Source of the DNA: Paramuribaculum sp.
GTDB taxonomy: Bacteria > Bacteroidota > Bacteroidia > Bacteroidales > Muribaculaceae
Length of the DNA: 10,026 nucleotides
Direction: 5' to 3'
Assembly: GCA_009775605.1 (NCBI GenBank)
Contig: VSPV01000093.1
Location: 1 to 10,026 of the forward strand
The stretch's first letter is position 1. Each line of letters opens with the position of its first letter. This document shows, in pieces, positions 1-7,795 of the stretch. Made by a program: the position numbers and the translations under genes. The notes under the pieces are model-generated. The model searched no databases. It was not told the origin of the DNA and was given only the letters and a program-made list of their open reading frames with translations.

Positions 1-1
1 G

Positions 2-1246
2 AACTCCAATAATGAGGCCCTCGGTATCAAATCGAATATCACGCCTGAATTTGTTCGCGACGAAATTGCTGCCGGTCGTGCCATTATCCCCGCCAACTTC
101 AACCATCCCGAGGCAGAACCGATGATTATCGGCCGCAACTTCCTCGTGAAACTCAACACCAATATCGGCAACTCCGCTCTCTCCTCAGGCATTGAGGAAG
201 AAGTGAAGAAAGCTGTCTGGAGCTGTTACTGGGGAGGCGACACGCTTATGGACCTCTCTACCGGCGACAATATCCACGAAACCCGCGAATGGATTATCCG
301 CAACTGCCCTGTCCCCGTCGGCACCGTCCCCGTCTACCAGGCTCTTGAGAAGGTAAACGGCCGCGTGGAGGATCTTTCATGGGAGATATACCGCGACACC
401 CTCATAGAGCAGGCCGAACAGGGTGTGGACTATTTCACCATCCATGCAGGCGCGCTCCGCGCCCATGCCGATATGGTTGGCGAGCGCCTCACAGGAATCG
501 TGTCGCGCGGCGGCTCCATCATGACTTCCTGGGCCGTGATCCACAATGAGGAGAATTTCCTCTATACCCATTTCGACGAAATCTGCGAAATCCTTGCCCG
601 TTACGATGTCGCTGTGTCTTTGGGCGACGGCCTCCGTCCCGGCTCCATCCACGACGCCAACGACCGCTCGCAGTTCCTCGAACTCGATGTGCTCGGCGAG
701 CTCACCGAGATTGCATGGAAACACAATGTGCAGGTGCTGATTGAAGGCCCCGGCCACGTACCCATGCATAAGATCCGTGAGAACATGGATCGTCAGATTG
801 AGAAGTGTCACGAGGCGCCGTTCTATACCCTCGGCCCGTTGACCACCGATATCGCACCCGGCTACGACCATATCACTTCGGCCATCGGAGCCGCACAGAT
901 TGCGTGGATGGGAACGGCCATGATATGCTATGTCACCCCCAAGGAACATCTCGCCCTCCCCACTCTCGAGGATGTGCGCGACGGTGTGGTGACCTACAAG
1001 ATTGCCGCCCATGCCGCCGACCTGGCCAAGGGATTCCCCGGTGCACAGGTGCGCGACGACGCCATGAGCCGTGCCCGCTTCGAATTCCGCTGGAAAGACC
1101 AGTTCAACCTTTCACTCGACCCCGAGCGCGCGCGCACCTACTACGTGGAAAGCCACAAGGGCGATGACCATTTCTGCACCATGTGCGGTCCCAACTTCTG
1201 CGCCATGAGAATTTCCAAGAAGCTCGTGGACGATTGTGCTAAATAA
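2..1246 (+). CDS. thiC: Phosphomethylpyrimidine synthase ThiC, 3' part (5' end outside window)
   Basis: ThiC is a radical-SAM enzyme that rearranges 5-aminoimidazole ribotide into hydroxymethylpyrimidine phosphate, the pyrimidine half of thiamin. The frame is open to the left edge and codes for 414 residues here. The first ATG (122) is internal, because the 40 codons before it read as conserved ThiC sequence (TPEFVRDEIAAGRAIIPANF). ThiC is usually about 570-630 residues, so roughly the first third is missing. Visible conserved stretches are SLGDGLRPGSIHDAND, EGPGHVPMHKI and TDIAPGYDH, which form the substrate and metal site in the family. The C-terminal CX2CX4C cluster (CTMCGPNFC, codons at 1175, 1184 and 1199) binds the [4Fe-4S] cluster, so the catalytic tail is intact. 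It lies directly upstream of thiH, as expected for a Bacteroidales thiamin operon. Any TPP riboswitch would lie outside the window. The identification is very secure. Confidence 0.97.
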   Translation, partial: NSNNEALGIKSNITPEFVRDEIAAGRAIIPANFNHPEAEPMIIGRNFLVKLNTNIGNSALSSGIEEEVKKAVWSCYWGGDTLMDLSTGDNIHETREWIIRNCPVPVGTVPVYQALEKVNGRVEDLSWEIYRDTLIEQAEQGVDYFTIHAGALRAHADMVGERLTGIVSRGGSIMTSWAVIHNEENFLYTHFDEICEILARYDVAVSLGDGLRPGSIHDANDRSQFLELDVLGELTEIAWKHNVQVLIEGPGHVPMHKIRENMDRQIEKCHEAPFYTLGPLTTDIAPGYDHITSAIGAAQIAWMGTAMICYVTPKEHLALPTLEDVRDGVVTYKIAAHAADLAKGFPGAQVRDDAMSRARFEFRWKDQFNLSLDPERARTYYVESHKGDDHFCTMCGPNFCAMRISKKLVDDCAK

Positions 1247-1253
1247 TCCGGAA

Positions 1254-2363
1254 ATGTTTTACGACGAACTTAAAAAATATTCCTGGGACGCCACCACTCA
1301 GGAGATTCTCGGCATGACCTCGGCCGATGTCGAGGCGGCTCTGTCAAGGCCGGTGGCCACTGTACGCGACTTCATGGCACTTATTTCTCCTGCCGCAGCC
1401 CCTTATATCGAGCAGATGGCAGCGCTCTCACGCCGCTACACCCTCGAGCGGTTCGGGAAAACCATTTCGATGTACATTCCCATGTATGTCTCCAACGCAT
1501 GCACCAACCACTGTGTGTACTGCGGCTTCAATCATCATAATCCCCTGCAGCGCGTCACCCTCACGCTCGAGCAGGTCGAGAATGAGTGCAAGGCCATCCG
1601 CCGCCTCGGCCCGTTCGAGAATCTCCTTATAGTGTCAGGCGAGTTCCCTACCCTCAACGGCGTGGACTATCTGGAAAAGGTGCTTAAAGTCGCGCGCCCC
1701 TACTTCAACAATCTCACAATAGAGGTTATGCCGATGAAGCAGCGCGATTACGAACGCCTCACCCACAGCGGGCTCAACGGTGTGGTATGTTTCCAGGAGA
1801 CTTACAATGAAGCCAATTACCGCAATTACCATCCCCGTGGCATGAAGTCCATTTTCGAATGGCGCGTAAACGGGTTCGACCGCATGGGAGCCGCCGGTGT
1901 CCACAAGATAGGAATGGGTGTGCTGATAGGCCTCGAGGACTGGCGCACGGATGTCACCATGATGGCCCGTCACCTGCGCTATCTGCGGAAAAATTACTGG
2001 CGCACGCGCTTCAGCATAAATTTCCCCCGTATGTGCCCTGCCGAGGGAGGATATACGCCTTCAGTCATAATGTCTGACCGCGAACTTGCCCAGCTTACGT
2101 TCGCATTCCGCATTTTCGACCATGATGTGGATATCTCCTACTCCACCCGCGAGACACCCGAGTTCCGCGCCAACATGATGAAACTCGGCGTCACCTCCAT
2201 GAGCGCCGGAAGCAAGACCGAACCCGGTGGTTACTATTCTACCCCCGACGCTCTCGAGCAGTTCGAGGTCTCCGACTCCCGCACACCAGCTCAGGTCACA
2301 GAGGAAATCCGCGCACTCGGCTATGAGGCCGTCTGGAAGGACTGGGATAAGATCTTCGACTGA
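1254..2363 (+). CDS. thiH: 2-iminoacetate synthase ThiH (tyrosine lyase)
   Basis: ThiH is a radical-SAM lyase that cleaves tyrosine into p-cresol and dehydroglycine (2-iminoacetate), which ThiG uses to build the thiazole of thiamin. The CX3CX2C signature is seen as CTNHCVYCGFNH, with cysteines at residues 83, 87 and 90 of the 369-residue product. That length is normal for the family (about 370). The TIM-barrel and C-terminal regions look complete, with FPRMCPAEGGYTP and a serine/glycine-rich SAGSKTEPGGY near the end. I chose ATG 1254, 7 bp after the thiC stop, because the protein then begins MFYDELKKYSWDATT like its relatives. An in-frame GTG at 1236 would add six residues and overlap thiC by 11 bp. 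Either way, co-transcription and probably translational coupling with thiC are expected. No thiF or other thi gene follows; the next gene is valS. Confidence 0.95.
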   Translation: MFYDELKKYSWDATTQEILGMTSADVEAALSRPVATVRDFMALISPAAAPYIEQMAALSRRYTLERFGKTISMYIPMYVSNACTNHCVYCGFNHHNPLQRVTLTLEQVENECKAIRRLGPFENLLIVSGEFPTLNGVDYLEKVLKVARPYFNNLTIEVMPMKQRDYERLTHSGLNGVVCFQETYNEANYRNYHPRGMKSIFEWRVNGFDRMGAAGVHKIGMGVLIGLEDWRTDVTMMARHLRYLRKNYWRTRFSINFPRMCPAEGGYTPSVIMSDRELAQLTFAFRIFDHDVDISYSTRETPEFRANMMKLGVTSMSAGSKTEPGGYYSTPDALEQFEVSDSRTPAQVTEEIRALGYEAVWKDWDKIFD

Positions 2364-2395
2364 TATTTCCTCCCGTATCCATCTCTCTTGTCACC

Positions 2396-2450
2396 AAACA
2401 GATTGCAGGAAGCAGATTTTTTAGTAAATTTGCGGCCTGCAATCTTTTTT
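2396..2450 (+). terminator. Terminator-like hairpin after thiH, overlapping the valS promoter
   Basis: A perfect 10-bp inverted repeat, AGATTGCAGG (2400-2409) and CCTGCAATCT (2436-2445), runs straight into a T tract (2445-2450). With one mismatch the arms extend into AAA (2396-2398) pairing with TTT (2447-2449). The 26-nt loop is long for an intrinsic terminator, which lowers confidence. Its position after the thiC-thiH transcription unit fits termination of that unit. It also encloses the proposed valS promoter, so an operator role is possible instead. Confidence 0.5.
2403..2432 (+). promoter_or_regulatory. Bacteroidota-type promoter of valS
   Basis: TTG (2403-2405), then 19 nt, then TAAATTTG (2425-2432) matches the phylum's sigma-ABfr consensus of a TTG-containing -33 and TAnnTTTG at -7. 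Transcription would start near 2438-2441, giving an untranslated leader of about 50 nt before the valS ATG at 2490. No Shine-Dalgarno sequence precedes that ATG (ATTATTACCAAT), which is normal in this phylum. I see no T-box in the leader. Confidence 0.65.
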
Positions 2451-2489
2451 ATAAGCTAACAGTATTCTTGCAATAAGATTATTACCAAT

Positions 2490-5111
2490 ATGAACGAGCT
2501 GGCTCCAAAATACAATCCCTCGGAAGTCGAGGACAAATGGTATGCCTACTGGATGGACCACAATCTTTTCCATAGCGAACCCGACAGTCGCGAACCCTAC
2601 TGTATCGTGATTCCGCCCCCAAACGTCACCGGAGTCCTTCACATGGGTCACATGCTCAACAACACCATTCAGGACATTCTTGTCCGTCGCGCCAGAATGG
2701 ACGGCAAAAATGCGCTCTGGGTACCGGGTACCGACCACGCGGCCATCGCCACCGAAGCCAAGGTTGTGGCCAAGCTCGCTGCTGAAGGAATAAAGAAAAC
2801 CGACCTCACCCGCGAGGAATTCCTGAAGCATGCCTGGGACTGGACCGAGAAATACGGCGGTATAATCCTCACACAGCTCCGTAAGCTCGGCGCATCATGC
2901 GATTGGGAGCGCACGGCTTTCACCATGGACCCCATCCGCTCGAAATCCGTCATTAAGGTATTCGTCGACCTTTACCGCAAAGGCCTTATTTATCGCGGAA
3001 AGCGTATGGTCAACTGGGATCCCAAAGCGCGTACCGCCCTCAGCGATATAGAGGTCATCTACAAGGAGGAGCACAGCAAGCTCTATTATCTCCGCTACAA
3101 GATTGTGGGCGAGGATGGCTACGCGATTGTCGCCACCACACGTCCCGAGACCATAATGGGCGACACCGCCATGTGCATCAATCCCGCCGACCCGAAGAAT
3201 CAGCATCTCCGCGGCAAGCGCGTGATTGTGCCCCTTGTAGGCCGTGAGATTCCCGTGATCGAGGATGACTACGTGGATATAGAGTTCGGCACCGGTTGCC
3301 TCAAGGTTACTCCGGCCCACGACATGAACGACTACATGCTTGGCCAGAAGCACAATCTTGAATCCATCGACATTTTCAACGACGACGCCACCCTCTCCGA
3401 AGCCGCCGGAATGTACGTTGGCATGGATCGCTTCGCCTGCCGCGAGCAGATTGCCAAAGACCTTCAGGAAGCCGGACTTATTGAGAAGATAGAAAACTAC
3501 GAGAATAAGGTAGGTTATTCCGAACGCAACTCCGACACCGTCACCGAGCCGCGTCTCTCGGACCAGTGGTTCCTCAAGATGGATTCCCTCGCAAAGCCGG
3601 CCCTCGAAGCCGTTGAGGAGGATATTGTGAAATTCATCCCCGAGAAATTCAAGAACACCTACCGCAGGTGGATGACCGAGATTCGCGACTGGTGTATTTC
3701 GCGTCAGCTCTGGTGGGGTCACCGTGTGCCCGCATGGTATCTCCCCGACGGCTCTTTCGTAGTCGCCGAGGATGCCGATGAGGCCCTTGAGCTTGCACGC
3801 CGCGAGAATCCTGCAATCAACGCCTCCGACCTCCGTCAGGATGAAGATTCCTTCGACACCTGGTTCTCCTCCTGGCTCTGGCCTATCACCCTGTTCAACG
3901 GCATCCTCGAGCCGAACAACAAGGAAATGCAGTATTATTATCCCACCTCCGACCTTGTTACAGGCCCCGACATCATTTTCTTCTGGGTGGCCCGCATGAT
4001 CATGGCCGGATACGAGTTTATAGGCAAGCAACCCTTCAACAACGTATACTTCACAGGCATTGTACGCGACGAAATTGGCCGTAAAATGTCAAAGCAGCTT
4101 GGAAACTCACCTGATCCTCTGCAACTTATAGAAGAGTACGGTGCCGACGGTGTGCGCGTGGGAATCATGCTTTCCGCTCCCGCCGGCAACGACATTTTCT
4201 TCGACAAGAAGCTCTGTGAGACCGGCCGCAACTTCTGCAACAAGATCTGGAATGCATTCCGTCTCGTAAAGGGCTGGGAAGTCAGCGAAAGCGCCGAACG
4301 TCCCGAGGCATCACGTCTCGCTTCCCAGTGGATGCGCTCGCGTCTTGATGCGTCAATCGCCGAGATAAACGACCTCATGGCCAAATTCCGCATCTCCGAG
4401 GCTCTGAAAGAAGTTTACCGCCTGTTCTGGGACGAGTTCTCGGCCTGGTATCTCGAGGCTGTCAAGCCTGCCTACGGCTCACCTGTAGACCGCCAGACAC
4501 TTTCCGATACTCTCGGGTTCTTCGATGAACTCCTCCGTCTTCTCCATCCGTTCATGCCGTTTATCACCGAGGAACTCTGGCAGCACATCTCCGACCGCCG
4601 TCCCGGAGAATCTATAATGTATGCCCCCACTCCTGCCGCCGGGACTCCCGACGCCTCCATTCTCACTCTCATGGAGACCGTAAAGGAGGCCGTCAACGGC
4701 GTGCGAAATGTACGTGCCGTAAAGAACCTTCCCAACAAGCAGGCTCTTGCGCTCAATCTTCTCGGAACATGGGATGAGCGCGCCGACGCTCTGTGCGTGA
4801 AGCTCGCCAACCTCTCGGAAGTCAACCACAACGCAGCCAAGGACGCCGCAGCCGCTTCGTTCATGGTAGGCACTCTCGAGGTCAACGTACCCCTCGCCGA
4901 CAATATCGACGTGGAAGCCGAGATTGCCAAGCTCAGCAAAGACGCCAACTACCTTGAAGGCTTCAAGGCCTCCGTACTCAAAAAGCTATCCAACGAGCGC
5001 TTCGTGTCCAACGCTCCCGCACAGGTTGTAGAGGCAGAACGCCGCAAACTCGCCGACGCCGAGTCCAAGCTCAACTCCCTCCACGCCGCCATAGCAGCCC
5101 TCCGCAAATAA
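2490..5111 (+). CDS. valS: Valyl-tRNA synthetase
   Basis: This cytoplasmic class I aminoacyl-tRNA synthetase charges tRNA-Val with valine and edits mischarged threonine. The 873-residue length is typical of bacterial ValRS. The class I HIGH motif is HMGH at residues 51-54 within PPPNVTGVLHMGH. The CP1 editing domain is marked by TTRPETIMGDT from residue 216. WWGHRVPAWY follows the editing insertion, and the KMSKS loop reads KMSKQ at residues 532-536. An alpha-helical anticodon-binding domain follows (about 610-760). The C-terminal roughly 65 residues are rich in Lys, Glu and Leu and form the coiled-coil arm characteristic of ValRS, distinguishing it from IleRS and LeuRS. The gene appears monocistronic, with its own promoter about 60 bp upstream and a strong terminator 18 bp downstream. 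Nothing suggests truncation or horizontal transfer. Confidence 0.98.
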   Translation: MNELAPKYNPSEVEDKWYAYWMDHNLFHSEPDSREPYCIVIPPPNVTGVLHMGHMLNNTIQDILVRRARMDGKNALWVPGTDHAAIATEAKVVAKLAAEGIKKTDLTREEFLKHAWDWTEKYGGIILTQLRKLGASCDWERTAFTMDPIRSKSVIKVFVDLYRKGLIYRGKRMVNWDPKARTALSDIEVIYKEEHSKLYYLRYKIVGEDGYAIVATTRPETIMGDTAMCINPADPKNQHLRGKRVIVPLVGREIPVIEDDYVDIEFGTGCLKVTPAHDMNDYMLGQKHNLESIDIFNDDATLSEAAGMYVGMDRFACREQIAKDLQEAGLIEKIENYENKVGYSERNSDTVTEPRLSDQWFLKMDSLAKPALEAVEEDIVKFIPEKFKNTYRRWMTEIRDWCISRQLWWGHRVPAWYLPDGSFVVAEDADEALELARRENPAINASDLRQDEDSFDTWFSSWLWPITLFNGILEPNNKEMQYYYPTSDLVTGPDIIFFWVARMIMAGYEFIGKQPFNNVYFTGIVRDEIGRKMSKQLGNSPDPLQLIEEYGADGVRVGIMLSAPAGNDIFFDKKLCETGRNFCNKIWNAFRLVKGWEVSESAERPEASRLASQWMRSRLDASIAEINDLMAKFRISEALKEVYRLFWDEFSAWYLEAVKPAYGSPVDRQTLSDTLGFFDELLRLLHPFMPFITEELWQHISDRRPGESIMYAPTPAAGTPDASILTLMETVKEAVNGVRNVRAVKNLPNKQALALNLLGTWDERADALCVKLANLSEVNHNAAKDAAAASFMVGTLEVNVPLADNIDVEAEIAKLSKDANYLEGFKASVLKKLSNERFVSNAPAQVVEAERRKLADAESKLNSLHAAIAALRK

Positions 5112-5129
5112 ATCCCCCTAAAAACCATA

Positions 5130-5170
5130 AAGGCGGTGAGTCAACCCTTCTGACCCACCGCCTTCTTTTT
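5130..5170 (+). terminator. Intrinsic terminator of valS, probably bidirectional
   Basis: A 14-bp stem with one A-C mismatch is formed by AAGGCGGTGAGTCA (5130-5143) and TGACCCACCGCCTT (5151-5164), with a 7-nt loop and CTTTTT after it (5165-5170). It starts 18 bp past the valS stop. The minus-strand gene ending at 5192 converges on it. Read from that side, the stem is followed by a broken U-rich run (TATGGTTTTTA), so it may also terminate that transcript. Confidence 0.92.
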
Positions 5171-5191
5171 GTTCTAACTAATCCGCGCAAA

Positions 5192-5698
5192 TTAAATCAG
5201 GCGGCCGTCGCCGGTGAAGCGGAGATTGTCATACTCCACTTCGCGGAGTTCGACTTTATATCCCTTTCCGGAATGCTTTATGGTTTCTACATTCTCGGCC
5301 TGTTTCTTCTTCAGCAGTTCTTTGAAAGCGCGCTCTGGAAGAAGCGATTTCACAATTGAGATAGGAATGGTGCGGTTTCCCGGAGCATCAACCTCGGTCC
5401 AGTCGCCTTTGCCGTTGAATTCAATTTCTGTACCCTCGGCAAACTCCACCTCATAGGTGTTGTCGGCGAACTCCTGCTCCACGGTCACTGGCATTCCGTA
5501 AGCTACGAAAGCTGTTTCAATCAGCTCACGCGCTTTCTGCGGAAGCTGTGAATAAGACTCGGAACCCGAAATCACGGGCCCCACTCCGCCGTACATCACA
5601 TTGCGGATGGCTGCCTCTGGATTGGCAGGTTGCTGACCGATTGCCGGAACCGCAAACAGAAGTCCGGCTATAGCTGTGGCACAAATTTTCAGTTTCAT
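5192..5698 (-). CDS. Exported PepSY-like (DUF2874-type) periplasmic protein
   Basis: This 168-residue protein has an N-terminal signal peptide (MKLKICATAIAGLLFAVPAIG, probable cleavage near residue 21), so it should be periplasmic. The remainder resembles two tandem PepSY-like (DUF2874-type, once called beta-lactamase-inhibitor-like) units. The first spans about residues 50-104 (LPQKARELIETAF, then YEVEFAEGTEIEFNGKGDW); the second spans 111-168 (IPISIVKSLLP, then GKGYKVEL and LRFTGDGRLI). Each unit is a helix followed by beta strands with the small turn pattern F/N-G-KG or TGDG. Such proteins are common in Bacteroidota, but their ligand and role are unknown, and I do not assign one. It lies 57 bp downstream of nadE on the same strand, so read-through from nadE is possible. 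A weak -7-like TGTATTTG sits in the gap. The family call rests on recognition by eye. Confidence 0.8.
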   Translation of the reverse strand: MKLKICATAIAGLLFAVPAIGQQPANPEAAIRNVMYGGVGPVISGSESYSQLPQKARELIETAFVAYGMPVTVEQEFADNTYEVEFAEGTEIEFNGKGDWTEVDAPGNRTIPISIVKSLLPERAFKELLKKKQAENVETIKHSGKGYKVELREVEYDNLRFTGDGRLI

Positions 5699-5700
5699 AA

Positions 5701-5743
5701 CATTGTATTTAAGAAAAGGATTTTAACCATTTCAAATACAACG
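5701..5743 (-). repeat. Inverted repeat in the leader of the PepSY-like gene
   Basis: TTGTATTT (5703-5710) and AAATACAA (5734-5741) form a perfect 8-bp inverted repeat separated by 23 nt, with scattered extra pairing outside and inside. On the coding strand, one arm contains the -7-like TGTATTTG and the other ends 4 nt before the ATG. It could be an operator or an mRNA hairpin over the start. AT-rich sequence makes chance pairing fairly likely. Confidence 0.35.
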
Positions 5744-5755
5744 TTCTGACTCCGA

Positions 5756-7654
5756 TTAAAGTTCACGTTCAAGAAGTTCCACTTCCTTTAACCACACCGC
5801 CGAAGAGGCATCGCTCGGCATCCGCCAGTCACCGCGTGGCGACAGGCTTACGCTGCCCACCTTGGGGCCGTCGGGCATACACGAGCGCTTGAATTGCTGT
5901 GTGAAAAACCGGCGGTAGAAAGTCTTCATCCACTTCAGAATGGTCGCGCCGTCATATTTCCCGTCAAATGCTTTTAGGGCCAACCTATAGACCCTCCGGG
6001 GAGTAAAACCGTAGCGAAGCATATAGTACAGGAAGAAGTCAGAAAGCTCGTATGGGCCCACAAACGATTCCGTCTTCTGCTCGATGTTGCCGTGCTCGTC
6101 AGGAGGCGTCAGTTCGGGGCTGATCGGAGTCTCTACCACGCTCATTAGCGTATCATGCAGTTCCTTGTTTTCACAGGTCTGGGCATACCACCTCACGAGA
6201 TACTTCACCAGCGTTTTCGGCACCCCCGCATTGACACCATACATCGACATCTGGTCGCCGTTATATGTAGCCCATCCGAGAGCGAGTTCCGAAAGGTCTC
6301 CCGTTCCCAGAACGATTCCGCCGAGTCTGTTGGAAAGATCCATAAGGATCTGGGTGCGTTCTCTCGCCTGGCTGTTCTCATACGTGACGTCATGTTTGTC
6401 GGGATCCTGGCCTATATCCGAGAAATGCTGCATCACGGCCTTTCCGATAGGTATCTCCATTATGGTTATGCCTAACAGCGTCATCATCTTCAGGGCATTG
6501 TCGTAAGTGCGGCTAGTAGTGCCGAATCCGGGCATCGTCACCCCTATTATGTCTTTTACATCTCCACCTAGGGCCTTGACAGTCCTGTGGGCCACAAGAA
6601 GAGCCAGCGTCGAGTCCAGTCCGCCGCTAATTCCAACCACAATCCGGTTGCTGCCCACGGCTTTCAGCCTGCGTGCAAGTCCACACTCCTGAATTGTGGC
6701 TATCTCTATGCACCGTTCATCAAGAATAGTGTCTTCCGACGGGACGAACGGATGAGCATCCACTTTACGGTATTTCAGGTCGCTCGCACTTCCGTCACCG
6801 ACGGTTAGCGGCACGGGCACGGTCTCCCCTATCTCATTTCTCTGGCATTCGGCAAATGTAGAGGTATGCCTTCTGTCGTGGTTTATGGCCTCGATATCTA
6901 TGTCGGCTATCGTAACGGGATGCTCAAGAAAGTTCCTGCGGTCATTGCATGCAATCACTGACCCGTTCTCTGCAATTACTGTTTTCGGAAGATAAACCAC
7001 GTCGGTGGTCGATTCGCCGAACCCCGCAGAGGCGTAGACATAACCGCATAGGCATCTGCCCGACTGCTGTACTATCAGCTGCATGAGGTAGCCGTTCTTA
7101 CCTATCACATCGTCAGATGCGCTCAGATTGAATATCACCTGAGCTCCTTCCAGCGCCATACGCGACGAGGGTGGAACCGTCGCCCACAGGTCCTCGCAGA
7201 TTTCTATACCGATTTTCGCCCCGTGGCTTTCGAATATCCCGCAACTCATTTCCGGTTGCGCCGGTGCGAACCAACGGCGTTCATAGAATTCACTGTAAGT
7301 AGGAAGATAGGTCTTGGCCACAAGGGTCTTTTCACCGTCATGAACGAATGCCGCGCAATTGTAAAGCGCGCCGGAAATCTCAACCGGCACTCCCACTATC
7401 ACATCCACATTCCTGCCTCGCGATGCCTCGACAATCTTTTCGAGACCCGCAGCCGCCGAATTCAGAAGAGTGCGGTCCATGAATAAATCGCCGCAGGTGT
7501 AACCTGTGATACAGAGCTCGGGAAACACTGCTGTCTCCACTCCCTCCTCCTCAAGTTTGTCCATGACCTCAATTATCTTCTTCACATTGAAGTCTACATC
7601 ACACACTCTCATCTCGGGAGCCACTGCAGCCACTCTTAGAAAACCGTCTTTCAT
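5756..7654 (-). CDS. nadE: Glutamine-dependent NAD+ synthetase
   Basis: NadE catalyses the last step of NAD+ synthesis: ATP-dependent amidation of deamido-NAD+, using ammonia released from glutamine. The 632-residue product has two domains. The N-terminal nitrilase-fold glutaminase shows the Glu-Lys-Cys triad at E46 (FPELCITGY), K114 (VAKTYLPTYSEFYERRWF) and C153 (IGIEICEDLW). The C-terminal synthetase shows the ATP PP-loop SGGLDS at 343-348, GTGDLSELALG at 450-460, and a complete C-terminal tail. This is the long, glutaminase-fused form (about 640-680 residues elsewhere), not the short ammonia-dependent one. The start ATG at 7654 gives the normal N-terminus just before the first beta strand (RVAAVAPEMRV). 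It is divergent from the beta-barrel gene and has a candidate -7 element 27 bp upstream. No terminator is evident between it and the downstream PepSY-like gene. Confidence 0.97.
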   Translation of the reverse strand: MKDGFLRVAAVAPEMRVCDVDFNVKKIIEVMDKLEEEGVETAVFPELCITGYTCGDLFMDRTLLNSAAAGLEKIVEASRGRNVDVIVGVPVEISGALYNCAAFVHDGEKTLVAKTYLPTYSEFYERRWFAPAQPEMSCGIFESHGAKIGIEICEDLWATVPPSSRMALEGAQVIFNLSASDDVIGKNGYLMQLIVQQSGRCLCGYVYASAGFGESTTDVVYLPKTVIAENGSVIACNDRRNFLEHPVTIADIDIEAINHDRRHTSTFAECQRNEIGETVPVPLTVGDGSASDLKYRKVDAHPFVPSEDTILDERCIEIATIQECGLARRLKAVGSNRIVVGISGGLDSTLALLVAHRTVKALGGDVKDIIGVTMPGFGTTSRTYDNALKMMTLLGITIMEIPIGKAVMQHFSDIGQDPDKHDVTYENSQARERTQILMDLSNRLGGIVLGTGDLSELALGWATYNGDQMSMYGVNAGVPKTLVKYLVRWYAQTCENKELHDTLMSVVETPISPELTPPDEHGNIEQKTESFVGPYELSDFFLYYMLRYGFTPRRVYRLALKAFDGKYDGATILKWMKTFYRRFFTQQFKRSCMPDGPKVGSVSLSPRGDWRMPSDASSAVWLKEVELLEREL

Positions 7655-7680
7655 ATCCGTTCTATGATTGAATTAACACG

Positions 7681-7709
7681 CAAATTTAACAATTTGTCAT
7701 TAATCCTAA
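7681..7709 (-). promoter_or_regulatory. Candidate promoter of nadE
   Basis: On the minus strand, TAAATTTG (complement of 7681-7688) is a perfect TAnnTTTG -7 element. TTA in TGTTAGG (complement of 7707-7709) lies 18 nt upstream and is an imperfect -33 element. The -7 context TAAATTTGCG is shared with the valS promoter. Transcription would start about 7673, leaving a leader of about 20 nt before the nadE ATG. Confidence 0.55.
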
Positions 7710-7731
7710 CATGAATTCCGGGATAATGGTT

Positions 7732-7739
7732 TACCTTTG
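7732..7739 (+). promoter_or_regulatory. Candidate -7 element for the beta-barrel gene
   Basis: TACCTTTG matches TAnnTTTG and lies 56 bp before the ATG at 7796. No convincing TTG is found at the -33 distance, so the promoter would be weak or activator-dependent if real. It diverges from the nadE promoter, with about 45 bp between the two -7 elements. Confidence 0.45.
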
Positions 7740-7746
7740 TGACATA

Positions 7747-7770
7747 GTTTCATAGCCGCAGCCGTGAAAC
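7747..7770 (+). other. Small hairpin in the leader of the beta-barrel gene
   Basis: GTTTCA (7747-7752) and TGAAAC (7765-7770) pair perfectly, with a possible extra T-G pair inside and a loop of about 10-12 nt. It would sit at the very 5' end of the mRNA if transcription starts near 7746, where a hairpin could stabilise the transcript. It may also be chance. Confidence 0.35.
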
Positions 7771-7795
7771 GCACCAATAAGTATAAGTATTTGCC

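Noticed and set aside
122..124. ATG as the start of thiC
   Set aside because: The forty codons upstream are in frame, have no stop and match conserved ThiC sequence, so the gene begins left of the window.
377..1012. Minus-strand open frame (211 codons) opposite thiC
   Set aside because: It is antisense to conserved ThiC catalytic sequence and has no recognisable motif.
2433..2489. Possible T-box or other riboswitch before valS
   Set aside because: The leader from the predicted start is only about 50 nt, too short for a T-box, and no T-box consensus (TGGNACCGCG) is present.
2895..4031. Long minus-strand open frame (378 codons) opposite valS
   Set aside because: It lies wholly antisense to a certain valS, its translation resembles no family I know, and long antisense frames are expected in GC-rich coding DNA.
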